A DNA stretch of 64,000 nt, from positions 1-64,000 of the forward strand of contig NW_004457642.1 in NCBI RefSeq assembly GCF_000203815.1. Direction: 5' to 3'. The notes under the pieces were generated by a model that was given only the letters and a program-made list of their open reading frames with translations, was not told where the DNA came from and ran no database searches. The translations under genes were made by a program, and so were the position numbers. This DNA is from Cavenderia fasciculata (taxonomy: Eukaryota > Evosea > Eumycetozoa > Acytosteliales > Cavenderiaceae). Of the stretch, positions 34,184-46,097 are shown piece by piece; the stretch's first letter is position 1; each line of letters opens with the position of its first letter.

Positions 34184-35007
34184 TTACATCTTTAAAACTG
34201 ATTTAGCATCTAATCTAGGTGAAATAAATGTTGAAAGTTTAGAAGATGAGGCGGCTTCGAGATCGTTACGTTGTTTAATTTCAGAGATGGCAATGAGAGC
34301 TTCATTGCAAGCGTATGGAAGGACGACCTTGTCGACGAGATCCATTTGAACATCTGGGAAACGATTTAAAAGGAATGGTGTTTGGAGATCGGCGTAAACC
34401 TCTGACATGGAGTAGAGAGTATGTTCAAAGGTGATATCATCTACTGGATGAGCAACACCCATAGATACTCTGTGATATTGTTCGGTTTGGAAAACAGAGG
34501 TCAAACCAGTGAGACCTGGGTTGTGTGAGGTACGACCACCAATAACACGATCAACAACACCCAACTTGTAGAGATGTTCGTAATGAAGTGCAACAAAAGA
34601 GTCGGCACGAATGTTTGGCATCAACTTGATGCATCGTCTCAATACTTCGTGATTGTCCTTGACGAGGTAGGTATCTGGTTGAATGAATAATAAATGATTC
34701 TCTTGGTTGTATGCTATTCTAGTACTGCATTCTTTAAAGTCCATCCATTTCATATTCAATCCTTTTAATAAATATTCAATTGTTCTTGATCCAATACTAC
34801 TACGACATGTTAATGATCCATAATTACCAACTCCAAATACCTAAAGGTAGGTAAAGTAAAGTAAAGTAAAGTATATGTAATCAGTACTACTGATTGATTG
34901 ATAGATAGATAGATATTTGCTGCTTTGCTGTTACATACAACAATTGGGTTTGGTTTAGACTTGACAATATTGAATGTATTTGATAGATATCTTGGTAAAG
35001 TATTCAT
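34184..35007 (-). CDS. Peptidyl-tRNA-hydrolase-like protein lacking catalytic residues
   Basis: The minus-strand exons 35007-34939 and 34840-34184 give 241 residues. The first 20 residues (MNTLPRYLSNTFNIVKSKPN) have no acidic residue and look like a mitochondrial presequence. The fold pattern of bacterial-type Pth can be followed: GVGNYG for GLGNPG; CRSSIG where TRHNVG is usual (catalytic His replaced by Ser); QPDTYLVKDN for KPxTYMNLSG (substrate-binding Asn lost); ALHYEHLYKLG for VxHDDLDLPLG (Asp to Tyr); SHNPGL for GHNGL; and RVSMGVAHP for RLRIGIGRP. So it is very likely a non-enzymatic relative, perhaps an RNA-binding or mitoribosome-associated protein. It is convergent with RPB1. The intron contains gtaaa repeats. 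Confidence 0.75.
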
Positions 35008-35207
35008 TATTATAATATGATCTACAAACTAACAATACAAGATGATTGATAGATACTATACTAGTCAGAGTGCACTCTCATTCAATGAGAAAACGAATGA
35101 TCAATGATCATTGAATTTTTTTTTAATTTTTTTTAATTTTTGTTTTATACCCTTTTTTGAAACCATTCATTATCTTAATTAATAATACACTATTATAGTT
35201 ACTCATA

Positions 35208-35935
35208 ATGAGTAATACTTCATTTCAACAACAACAACAGAGTATAGGTGGACCACAACAACAAATACCTTCTTCATCTTCATCTTCTTCATTAGGTTCA
35301 TCACAATCAAATTTACATACATCACCACCTTTAACCAAAATCATAGATATCAAACCTTATGCAAAGGGTATCAATAGTATATTTATAGTACTTGAAAAAG
35401 GAAATGCTATAAAGAAAAAGGATGGTTTCATCTATCAAGTTTTAGTGGCCGATAACACGGCTTGTATAAATATGACGTTATTTGATGTACTCGGCGAACA
35501 AGTGCAACCAGGTGACATTCTTAGACTACGTGGTGGCTATGCTACCATCTTTCATGAACTATTGAATCTATATGTTGGTAAAAGTGGTGGTATCATTGAA
35601 AAAATTGGAGAGTAAGAAATGAACAAATACAAGAGCAGAGTGGAAAATCAATATTTAACCAAAATGTTTGTTTATTTATTTTCTTTAGATTCCAATTTAG
35701 TTTTGTTGAACATCCAAACTTGAGTCATTTACAATGGACACAAGACCCAAATAATCCAAAAACTATTATAGGGATTCCACCAAAACAATTTGGTGGTCCA
35801 ATCATATCTGCTCCATTCCCAACTGGTGCTAAATTAAATAAACCTCCTCCTCAACAGCAGCAGCAACAACAACAACAACAACCACCACAACAACAACAAT
35901 CTTTACCTCAAAATGCAAATTTACCATCAAGGTAG
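35208..35935 (+). CDS. SOSS complex subunit B / NABP single-stranded-DNA-binding protein
   Basis: The two exons 35208-35611 and 35689-35935 give 216 residues, similar to human SSB1/SSB2. After a Gln/Ser-rich start, residues about 44-140 form an OB-fold: [49 protein letters not shown] and [18 protein letters not shown] match the SOSS-B core. The C-terminal third is Pro/Gln-rich and disordered. The family binds single-stranded DNA at breaks and joins the Integrator-linked SOSS complex in DNA repair. It is divergently transcribed from the Pth-like gene with about 200 bases between, so they may share a promoter region. Confidence 0.88.
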
Positions 35936-36059
35936 AATTTATCGATAAAGATATGGTTGATTCATTCATTCATTCATTCTTCTTGTAAATAAATAAAACA
36001 TGTTATATTATAAAAAAACCATTTCCATTTTTCTTTTTATATATGATTTGTAAATCTTT

Positions 36060-37871
36060 TTACATTCCAATTGAATCATTGACAAGATTTGTCATGTGTG
36101 AAACAACACCTAAAATAGTTTCTCCAACTACCCCAGTACCAAGTGGAGAAGTTCCAACTGTCTTTCCTTTGTTACCACTTGTCAGAGTATCGTAAAATGA
36201 ACCACCATATTGATATGTTTCGGAACTGATTGGTAAATATACAATAGTGTAGGATTCATTGAGAATCTTGGGTGTATCCATATCAAGATTGATTGATTTT
36301 ACATTATATTTTTGTTTAACATATCTTTTACAAGATTCTTTTTCTTTTTGATCTAATAATAATAATACTTTCTAAAAAAAACAAATAAATGTTTAGTATA
36401 TAGTGGATAATGGTTTGATTATTGTGATATATTTACATCTTTCCAAATTTCACTTTTTGAAATATCAATACTTAGTATCTTTTCGTTTAAACCATTTGAA
36501 TTAAATGGTTCCATTTCATCTTTTGATGGTAAGAAATATGGTAATCTATGAGAATAACTATGGTCTATAGAATTGAAATGAATGAATTAATTATATAAAT
36601 CGATATATATTTATATATATATATATATATATATATTAGAATCATTATTTAACATACTGGCAACTAAAACATCAACTAATTTTGAATCAATAGAGGTTGA
36701 TGCACAAACAATAATTTCATCATAGGAATTTGCAATTGTATGAGAAATAGATTCAACCTTTTCATCGACTATAAAAGATGCTTTGAAATCTGTACTACAC
36801 TTTACATTAAATACATAAACTGGATAATAAAATCTATTTTGTTCTCCCCATCTTTTGAAAACAACATTTAATTGTTAATAAATATAAGAGACCATCATAT
36901 TACATAATTTGTAAGTTTGGTTACATACTTTATATCTTTTTTGTTGGAAGGTAAAAACCATCTTTCATCTAACCATTTTCTAACTTCATTACTACACATT
37001 TCAGGTTTTTGATAAAATGGTATAAACCATCTGGAACAAACAGGATTTAACTAATTAAATAAATAATTAAATTTAATGAATCAATCTCCAGTCATTTTAG
37101 ATTCCATTTATATATATTTGTAAATATACATACATTTTTCTCTTCAATTTGAACAAAGTCATCAAAATCTTCTTCCAAAGAATAAGTTGATCGATTTCCT
37201 TCATCTTCAAAATCATCTTCATCACAAGAGAAATCCAATTCTTTAAAATAACCTTCATATCTACTATCTCCTTTTGATGGTTTGTTGTTGTCTTTTTTCT
37301 TTACATTATTATTATTATTTACATTATTATTATTATTATTATTACTGTTATCATTATTTTGATTTGCTTTTACATTATTTTTATTGTTGTTATTTACATT
37401 GTTATTTACAGTTGTTTGTTGTTGTTGTGGTCTTGTTTGTTTACTTGGAGAGGTATGGTAATCTTGTTGTTGTTGTTGAGAAGTAGTTTTCATAGATGGA
37501 GATTGTTGTTTCTTATTGTATGAAACATACTCTTCATCAGGATCATCAAATAAATCATATTTACGTGATGACTGTTGTTGTTGTTGTTGTGAAGGTGGTT
37601 CTTTTTGTGATACTTGTTGTTGTTGATGTTGCTGAGAAACTACATTTCTCTTTGAAATTGAAGGTTCGCTCTTTAGACTAGATTGTTGAGTCACTTGCTG
37701 TTGTTGTTGAGGAGGTTGTGGTTTGACCATTCTTTGTTGTTGTTGTTGTTGTAACTTTTGTTGTTGGTCCAATTTATGAGCAGCACTATCTCCTCCTCCT
37801 CCACCTGTAAACAAGTCAAACTTTTTTGTTACAACCTTTAAAACTTTTAAAGGTGATTGGTTGCTATCCAT
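36060..37871 (-). CDS. Gln/Asn-rich protein with a conserved C-terminal domain, function unknown
   Basis: The five minus-strand exons 37871-37134, 37050-36929, 36851-36658, 36564-36437 and 36371-36060 give 497 residues, all frames continuous. Residues 1-200 are Gln and Asn tracts; about 205-245 are acidic (DFSCDEDDFEDEG). The ordered part starts with NPVCSRWFIPFYQKPEMC and continues with WFLPSNK, WGEQNRFYYPVYVFNVKC and KDKVLLLLDQKEKESCKRYV. The end, YTIVYLPISSETYQYGG...GKTVGTSPLG, resembles the YxP-strand/GK-x-x-G-x-x-P ending of some zinc-ribbon-containing proteins; this is inference only. No membrane segment or enzyme motif is seen. The start at 37871 is preferred over an upstream hydrophobic extension. 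Confidence 0.7.
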
Positions 37872-38407
37872 CTTTTTTCTCTTGGTTTTAATTAAATATA
37901 TCCAAACTAAACAACCAACCAACTAACTATACAATCTACAATAATCTTAATAAATCTTAATAATAATAATAATTACTACTACTTTTATAACAATACAATG
38001 ACAACAACAAGTAATAATATAATATTGAATAAAATGTGTGTATTGATATTCCCTACTTTGTCAAAGTAGTGCTCCTGCAAGTTTACCCACCAACCCCCTA
38101 ATATTAATAAATTTATAATAAAAATGTTTGTGTGGAACTTCCATCTCTCCATTCCAAGAGAACCATCACACAAAAGCAATGAATACGCATGATAGGTTCT
38201 TTTCAACGTTGTCGATGAATCATTTGCATCTCTTTCGGGTGCAAACTTCAAAAGACTACAATTCTTCTTTTTTTCTTTGATTTTGAATGAATAACAAAGA
38301 CAAACTTTCATTCTTGGTCAGCTGAATAATATTGTTATATAACTTAACTTTGCACAACTATTATTATTATTATTTGTATTATTAATATATTAATATAAGA
38401 GAGAAAG
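37872..38407. other. Divergent spacer with a small palindrome
   Basis: A palindrome ctactttg-t-caaagtag is at 38053-38069. A minus-strand frame of 108 codons at 38311-37985 has hydrophobic low-complexity ends and no family likeness; it is not accepted. The remainder holds promoters for the two divergent genes. Confidence 0.45.
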
Positions 38408-39157
38408 ATGGATGGTAACTTTAAATATGTATTAGAATTAAGACAAAAAGAGAAAAAGACGATTAATCAACAAATAGAAGAAGCAGAGGTGGGAGAGAAA
38501 GAACTAAAGAGACAACTATCCAAATATGATCAAGCAACAGAGATACTCGATTTCCTATATCTTGCAGGATACGGCTCTACTCATCTAGACGTACTGAGAG
38601 AGTTGGGTGTCACCTGTGTCATCAATGTTGCAGAGGAATGTCGATGTAAATTCCTACCCAACGACGATGGTATAGTCGAACACCGTCAGATCATTGAAGA
38701 TATAGTACAAACCGATCAGCACTCTACATTCTATCAGCTGTTCAAAGTCATAGACAAAGTTCAGAGTCAAGGTGGAAAGGTTTTGGTTCATTGTATGAGA
38801 GGTAGATCTAGATCTGCCACCATTGTAATTGGTTACCTAATGTTTGTACACAAATTCAATTTGCTGTCTATCGATAGTTACCCTATATTCTATTAACATT
38901 ATATATACACTGATATCATTCTATTATTGTTACTACGATTGTGTTTGTGTTTGTTTATTTCATTGTTTTTGTGTTTTAATAGATATAAATACAATTGGGA
39001 TTTAAAAAAGGCATATGCATTTGTAAAAGAAAAGAGATCGTTTATAGGTCCACACGGTCATCTTAAGATACAACTAATAGTGTTTGAAAAGGAACATCTA
39101 GATGTTGACCAATCAAGTATGGATCTAGAATCTTTTTTAAATTTGGGTTATAATTGA
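38408..39157 (+). CDS. Dual-specificity protein phosphatase
   Basis: The exons 38408-38865 and 38983-39157 give 210 residues. Residues 1-42 are a charged helix that may form a coiled coil (RQKEKKTINQQIEEAE). The catalytic domain starts ATEILDFLYLAGYGSTH, the usual first strand of DUSP enzymes. The general acid is probably the Asp in EDIVQTD, and the active-site loop is HCMRGRSRSAT (HC-x5-R-S). The last helix NWDLKKAYAFVKEKR is in exon 2. It removes phosphate from Ser/Thr/Tyr of target kinases; the target is unknown. The exon 1 donor is GTCTAT, a weak site chosen because it alone keeps the frame. A 36-base piece of exon 2 is repeated just downstream. Confidence 0.88.
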
Positions 39158-39211
39158 TATATATAGAAAAGGTATGGTCATCTTAAGATACAACTAATAG
39201 TGTTTGAAAAG
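39056..39211 (+). repeat. Exact 36-base direct repeat: DUSP exon piece and its downstream copy
   Basis: Bases 39056-39091 (inside the last DUSP exon, encoding part of GHLKIQLIVFEK) recur without change at 39176-39211, 120 bases downstream and after the stop codon. The bases just outside differ. This is a partial tandem duplication or an assembly artefact. Confidence 0.85.
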
Positions 39212-40240
39212 TCCTCCCTCCTTCCCACTCAAACTCCTGGTACCTGGTGTATATATCATCATCCATCCACATCCATCCATTCACTTACCTATTAAATAAA
39301 ACTAACCAACACAAATGCTCGGTTATACAATGACTGTAAATTTGCTTCTTTTATTATAAATCTAGAGTATAGCAAATATTAATATTTGCATCACTTCTTT
39401 CCCTTCTTTTTCTTTTGTCGTTTGTAGAGACACACATGTGACAAAGAAACATAGAGAACCGAGTATTCAGTTAAGTGATTCTTTAATCTTCTTATCCACA
39501 TAATGACTATGATTCCCAAAATATCTCGTACACGATATTTTTGACGGGGTTGGTACTCTAACCGCCCCATTATTACAGTGAATCGGAAAAACCACTCTAA
39601 AATCTGATGACTAGATTGTCTTTACAATAATAAAGATTTTTTTAGTTTTTGGCGGCGGTCTCTTACCCGAGGCCAGGCTAAAACCATGTTTGCGGCGACA
39701 GTGCGTACCCCAAAAAGAATCACTCATCATGCTCATCTAACCCTTTACTTTGCACTCAAGCTGCCAAGGAAACTCAAGGAAGATATTTTTATCATCCCCT
39801 CTTCCTCATTCTCTCTACTACTGTTTTTAATGTTGTAGTGTCATTCATTGGTCGAGCCTTCTTAAGAAGCAAGCCACAACCCTAACCCCCTCTTTTGATA
39901 TTTTATTTATAGAGTATCAAAACAAACAACAAACTAAGTCCTTCTTCTTCTTCTTCGGTTATTGTCGGAAAAAAATTAATCATCATCATTCATACAAATA
40001 ATAATAATAATAATAATAATTGTTTGTTATTTCTTTCTTTCCTTGTAAATATTAGTAATAGTAGTAATCTTTTTTATTTTTTTTTAATGTATATTATAAT
40101 CAACAAACAATCAATTAGTTAGTTAGTATAAATAGAACTTTCACAAACTCATTATCAGAGGTGTACATATATATAAATATTTAAATAGAATTTCACAACC
40201 AGAGTATTAGAGTAGGAGCAATAAAGAGAAAAAAACAAAA
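39158..40240. other. Spacer with a cluster of four hairpins (39519-39683), candidate structured RNA
   Basis: Within an AT-rich spacer, 39470-39740 is unusually G+C-rich and contains four inverted repeats in a row: aaatatc/gatattt (39519-39540), ggggtt/aaccgcccc (39546-39568), aatct/agatt (39601-39617), and nested ttttag...tggc / gcca..ctaaaa (39640-39683). No long ORF crosses it. I recognise no known snRNA, SRP or RNase P core. The rest contains CTT and AAT microsatellites near 39940 and 40000 and the promoter of the next gene. Confidence 0.4.
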
Positions 40241-41645
40241 ATGACATATTTGGATACAGAGAATCAAGACAAATGGTTTCTTGCTTTTATGGCAATCCGT
40301 TTGTTTATTTATTTTGTATTTATGACTGTTAATTTTGGTCAAGCTTTTATTGAAGCAAGAGAAATGACTTTAAGAAAAGTTAATTCAAAAGTAAATAATA
40401 TTATCACAAACATACAATATAAACATAAAAAATAATTAATTTAATTCTTTTATTTATTATTATAGTTTTTTATGTTTTTAGCATTTGCACTATTTTGTTT
40501 GTGTAGATGTATATCACAAGCATTATTCTTTTGGCGACCAGAAGAATATTTGGTTGGAACCATTTACTATGTTTTCTTTTCATTTGGAAACTTTTTTATC
40601 TTTCAAGAATTTATCTTTTTAGGTGGATTTTGGTAAGAAAGAACAAGAAGAATCTAAATATTTATAACCAACCATATCAATTTACTTATATATTTAAATA
40701 TTTAATTTATATAGGATACAATTATTATATTCATTTTTTATATCATCAAAAATTAGAAGAAAAGGAGTTGGACGTTTACACAAGATGGTATTTAGTTTGG
40801 CATTTGTGTTTTTATTGTGGCAGATTCCCATTGCCATCATATACTTGTACAAAGATTTGGGAATGTTGGAGGGTATTGGATTTGTGGTGTTGTTGATTTT
40901 GTATTTCGGTGTGCTTTGGACCAATGGATTCGTACTCTACAAACAATTGAAAATACATGTTAAAAAGAGTAACTATAATCACTATGACGATATGATGCAC
41001 AGGACAAAATCAATCCTCTCGATTGTCGTTTGTTCAGTATCGTCGACACTCATTTACAACATCGTATTCATCATTGTCGATGGTGATGGTACACCTCCCT
41101 ACACTCTCTTTCCAATAAGACTCATTATCACTGGTATCATTGATATCGGTCAAATGATTGCTATTATGGTTGTTATGGCTGATGGACTTTTTCACAAGTA
41201 TGTAAATCAAAAATATATATATATAAGTGAGTGTACTTTAATTCAAATATTAATATTAATATTCTTTCATTTATTGTATTCTTCATTTAGATACTTTTTA
41301 TTTATCCGTGTTTCTAGATTCCAACCAAGTGATAAATCATCGGCATCAGATGCAACAGATGCAAAATTAGGATCGATGGGTACTAAAACTACACATTATG
41401 ATGGTGCATCCAATATGAGTTTTAATACTTCTATGACATCTTTACAAGCTAGTAACGTTCAACAACCACAAGAAGAAGAAGAAGAGGAAGAAGAACAAGT
41501 TGTAGGTCAACAACAATTAAATGAAACAACCATATCGATTGGATCTTCAAACCCAAACATCCAATTAATCAAAGAGGGCGACAGCAGTGACGATTCCTCC
41601 AAAACTCAAGGCACTTCCTCAGCCGCAAGTCCATGTATAGTTTAG
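40241..41645 (+). CDS. Seven-pass membrane protein, possibly TOM1/GPR137-like
   Basis: The four exons 40241-40390, 40466-40632, 40715-41197 and 41291-41645 give 384 residues. Seven hydrophobic helices can be counted: about 13-34, 50-70, 77-100, 125-147, 153-175, 193-215 and 224-255. The tail after residue about 265 is soluble with an acidic Glu run and Ser/Thr-rich end. The pattern of a helix pair with RCISQALFFWRPEEY and a long loop-poor bundle resembles the TOM1/TOM3 and GPR137 superfamily of endolysosomal seven-pass proteins, but this is a weak inference. No signal peptide besides the first helix; no classical GPCR motif (DRY) is seen. All four exon joins keep frame. Confidence 0.75.
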
Positions 41646-42633
41646 AGAGAGAGTATTAAAACTAGATATTTAAATAACAATAAATAAATAAATAAATAAA
41701 TAGAAAGGAAGGATGAAGAAAAAGAATGTAAAAAAAAAAAAAAAACAAAGAAATGTGTTGTTTTACACAAAAGTAAAAAGACATGACTACGAAAAAGACG
41801 TTGGTATTTTTTTTTTTTTCGTATAGTCAACAATTCTTTGGTTTCAAAGAGAGACGATTCTCTTCAATTCCCAAGAGTAAAGAGATAATTCATCGGAAAA
41901 ACAATGATCGATGAGCATGAGCTCCGCAGCAGAGCTGTATTAGATGAAAAAACACCAGGGTCACCCTCGAACCATTAATTTAATGCTATGGCTGAGAGAT
42001 GGGATTGATGAAACGAGTGAACAATTTTACGCATATCGATTGGTATCTTCAAATTGCTATTATAGGGGCTATTCTAAACATCATTCCTTTATCTTCAAGA
42101 CTCAAGAACCATCAACCACACTCTATATCCCGCCCATACATTGTTTAAATTTTATCTTAAAAATCATCATAACAAATTTAAATGGACTATTTCCAAATTA
42201 ATATTATTATATTGGAAATACTAAAATCATTTAAATAGTGGACCATCCTCCTCATTCAGTCTGTCCCTTCTATTCAATTCAAATTCTATTCTTACTTCCA
42301 TTCATTGCCAACACCCACACTCCTCCTCAACCCACACACCTCTTAATATCTATCTTTTTTTATTTATTTATTTATTATTTTTATTTAATTTTTCTGTGAC
42401 AGACGGATTATCTCTATATATCTATCTGTGTGTTATATATTTATTTTTATCCGTGGGTGTGTGTGTCTATTTCGTGTTCGTATATTGATTCCAATATTTT
42501 CAAAACAATCTAATATCTATCTTTTATTTAATATATATAAATTTATATTGTATTCAATTTATATTTGTCACTGCTATCAAAAATCATCATAGTTGTTTTG
42601 TTTTGTTTATTTATTTATTTATTTTTATAAAAA
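41646..42633. other. Spacer; a short G+C-richer patch near 41880-42150, otherwise nothing recognised
   Basis: A plus-strand frame of 85 codons (41944-42201) begins in this patch and has mixed composition, but shows no family and no promoter or splice signals. A hairpin agctc-cgcagca-gagct is near 41919-41935. The rest is AT-rich leader of the next gene. Confidence 0.4.
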
Positions 42634-44558
42634 ATGATTGAATCAGATTTAGAAATGGATCCATTACCATCACAGGATAAAGGTGGAGCTAGTGGTAGTG
42701 GTAGTAGTAGTAGCAGCAGTGGTTCAAGTAGTAATGGAAATGTAGATTCAATAGTAAAGGAAATTGGAAATAAAATGATATCGAATGAAATGGAATCGAT
42801 AGATATTAGACCACACTACAATGATGGTTCCATAAAAGAAGATCCAGATCAACAACAAGAGGTGAATGAATTATCATTTAGTGATCGGTTAAGATTCATG
42901 ACTACACTAGGTGGTGAAGAACAACAAATAGTAGAAATTTACAAGATTGTAAAACATCGATTATCAATAGATTATGATTTCAAAAAAAGTTTATCAATGG
43001 TTAAACATTCTCCTGGTGGAATTATTTCAAATGTAAATATATAAAAAAACAATCAAAACAAACATACAAAAAAAAAATCATTCATATTTATTTAATTTCC
43101 AATGTTTAGTATTTATTTTCAATTTGTTTAAGATTTTATTCTGTAAAAGATGCATTATCAATGTTTGTACTTCAAAATATAATTGGGTTATCTTTAATAG
43201 TTGGAATGGGAGTTGGATCTCATTTGGTCAATCAATTTAATAATCCAATTTGGAATATTGGAATGGAGAGTGGATTGGTTTCTGCTGGTATTGGAATATT
43301 GATATCTGCAATGGTTGACTCTTTACAATTTAATATTAAAACTACTGAACCAACTTTTCTTACAAAATTGGTTTTTATCTTTGGTAAGTATATAGACAAA
43401 AAATAGAATCGAATAGAAAGACTAACTATTATTAACATTCTATTTTTTTAATCTTTAGTAATTATTGCATCAATTTTTGAAACTTATTGGATTTATATAA
43501 TGTTGGGATCAATTGGAATATCAATTTTATTTTATTTCCCACATCAATATTTATTAAATATTGTAAATAGAAGAAGAAAAATGTTTGATCATGATTTTGG
43601 TATGTCAATCAAAAAAAATAGATTAACTCCATAAACTTATTTATTTATTTATTTATTTATTTTTTAGAACCATTTTATAAATATGGAGGATCAGAAGATA
43701 TTAGAGATGATCAATCTTCATCATCATCATCATCATCTTCATCAACATCATCTACAAATGATTTAATTAAACCAATTTCACAAGATGTAACCTATCCAAA
43801 GAATCAAAGATTTATTTATGCAGTGAAAGAATTTTTTGTTCCAGGAGAAATGTATTCAAAAAGTCTTACACCATCAATCGTACAAGCATGTGTTTCTCTC
43901 TATATAGTTTCACTTGCTTTGGTAATGTTGTTTAGATTTAAAATTTATCCAAACTCGTTGGAAGCTGATTTGGTTTTTCAATTCTTTTTAATGGGATCTC
44001 TAATCGTTGGAGGATCACATCTAACCATACCTCTCATGTTTCTTGCAGTTCAAGGATCAATTAGAATACCAGAATTCTTTAAAGGTTTTACTCTTGTACA
44101 TGCACTTCCAGGATCAGTTGCCAATTTTGCAGGTTATCTAGGTGCATCGACCACTAGTGCATGGATTGGTATAGTCTTGTGGATTAGTCTTACTCTTCCA
44201 TCCATTCTAATCAATATCATTCTATCAGCCAACCATGAAAGAATTCAAAAATCAAACTTTATGAAAAATTTCTTTGTATGTTGTAATTATTATATTTACA
44301 ATTGGACACAGTTTATTAATTCTATTCTCTTTTCTTTCTATTTAGGAATGTTTAAGTTGTGCATCATTGGCACTTGCATTTGCCAAAGCTCTTTATATAT
44401 GGAGTGCTGGTATCATGACTTATGAGTTTGCACTTGTTAGTTTGGTTGTAGTTGCATGCATTCGAGCATTCAAGTTAAGTTACCACTTTGTCATTATTCT
44501 ATCGATCATTATTGGTGAAATCGTACAAATATACTATTATCCATTATTTACTATTTAA
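42634..44558 (+). CDS. Chromate-transporter (CHR) family membrane protein
   Basis: The five exons 42634-43032, 43110-43383, 43459-43599, 43668-44275 and 44346-44558 give 544 residues. After a Ser-rich start there are two homologous halves as in bacterial ChrA. The first half is diverged: RLRFMTTLGGEEQQIVEIY and MVKHSPGGIIS stand for the LGxxxFGGxxxxI and PGP motifs. The second half is better kept: FQFFLMGSLIVGGSHLTIPLM, then VHALPGSVANFAGYLGAS. A hydrophilic Ser-rich loop (about 270-310) joins them. Family members move chromate, sulfate or other oxyanions; the substrate here is not known. The family is patchy in eukaryotes, but introns show it has long been resident. Confidence 0.8.
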
Positions 44559-44649
44559 ATAATAATTTAAATAATAATAATAATAAAACCCAACCAACAA
44601 ACAAACAAAAGTTAAACTTTCTTTGTCTGTCATAATTACACAATGATGA

Positions 44650-45737
44650 TTACGAATTTTTTTTCTTTAATTCTCTTAGATAAATCCTGTAAGCTTGACA
44701 AGTATATGATTTACCTGTTGGATCTTCACGAGGTGTAATTTTTGTGGTTGTTGAAAGCGATTTTACAGGGTTTTTGGTTATTTCGTCATTAAACAATTCC
44801 AAATCAAACCAAGATACAACTTTTGATAAATCCAATAAATGTCTAACCAATTCTAATCCAGGTCTTCTCTTTTCCTAAAATAAAAATAAATAATTAATTA
44901 AATAATATTAATTAAATATCTTTATATTCATATTCATATTTCATCATTCCATTCTTACATTTAAAGAAAATATAAATTCCAATTCGGCATTGGTAAATGA
45001 TCTTTGATAGGTTAAATAAGAATCTATTGGTACTCCAAGTACTTTGACTAGAGCTGACACTATATGTTTACAATGTTCATTATTTTGAAAATCTCTACAA
45101 TTACATTTTGGTAAAGCTGCAATCTATATATATATAAAGAAACAAACAAAAAAGTAAATAAACAATCTATATAGATATAGGTCTATGTTTGAAGTGTTAC
45201 AAAACTTACTAAAACTTGGTATGGTTCATTTGCACCCAATTGAAATAATTGTGACATGTGTACCTTGTCTACTGGACCAATTGATTTGAAAGCAAAATCA
45301 AGTACTACTGATCGAATTACTTTTTTGACTTGATCTGTTGATGGTTCATTTTGGAATGCCTTCATTCTATGTCCAACCAAATCAGGTGTTTTAAATGAAA
45401 CAATACTTTTAGATGTAGTTTGAGTTGGTTGTTGAGGAAGAGGTTGTTGTTGTTGTTGTTGTTGAAGAGGTTTTGGATGAATTTGTAGAGGTAGAATTTG
45501 TGGAGATTTTTGAGGTGATTGATAGGATGGTGTAGAAAGGGTTGGTGAGGAGGAGGATAAACCAGTATTTGTTTTCTTGTATGGTGATTCCAACTTTACA
45601 TTATCTATAGTTTGTTCAGTTGATCTCTTTTTTTCTTGTTTAATTTCAATTGATGTTGAAGAAGTATTTAAAGTATTTGTTGTTGTAGTAGTCTGATTGT
45701 TGTTATGATTATTATTAATTGCAGCGTTGTTATTCTT

Positions 45738-45779
<42 letters not shown>

Positions 45780-46097
45780 ATTAGTGATGTTTGATCCCAA
45801 TTGTAATATAGGAGCAGATGATGATGATGATGATGAATTATTTTCATCATTGCTTATATCAAATATGCTTAAAAGTTGTTGATTATGTTTACTGATAAAG
45901 AAGAGTTCTTGAGAGGTCATGAGCTCTCGTTGCAACGATAGATTTGCAAGTAGATAGTGTCTAATCGATGGGAATAGATAACCTAATTGCCCAAGGTTTG
46001 GTATAGTTGAGATGTATTCATATTGTTTCTGTATCTGTCGAATGATCTCTTCCAATCGATATTTAATTACAATATCTGATTCTTCTTGTGAATGCAT
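44650..46097 (-). CDS. SWIM zinc-finger protein, copy B
   Basis: The minus-strand exons 46097-45210, 45123-44959 and 44874-44650 give 425 residues. The layout equals copy A: N-terminal helical domain (IPNLGQLGYLFPSIRHYLL, LSLQRELM), low-complexity linker with a 12-15-residue Asn run, then SWIM motif CNCRDFQNNEHCKH in a separate exon, followed by VLGVPIDSYLTYQ (copy A: VLGLSLNSYILYQ). The tail is shorter and not Asn-rich. Splice sites fall at the same codons as in copy A. The frame is open upstream of 46097 but an in-frame ATG is lacking there, so MHSQEESD is taken as start. Role unknown; nuclear binding protein inferred. Confidence 0.8.

Noticed and set aside
37985-38311. 108-codon minus-strand frame before the phosphatase gene
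   Set aside because: Hydrophobic ends come from AT-rich spacer; no start context or family; only noted in the spacer entry.
41944-42201. 85-codon plus-strand frame with mixed composition
   Set aside because: No family, no splice or promoter signals. It could be a relic but cannot be supported.
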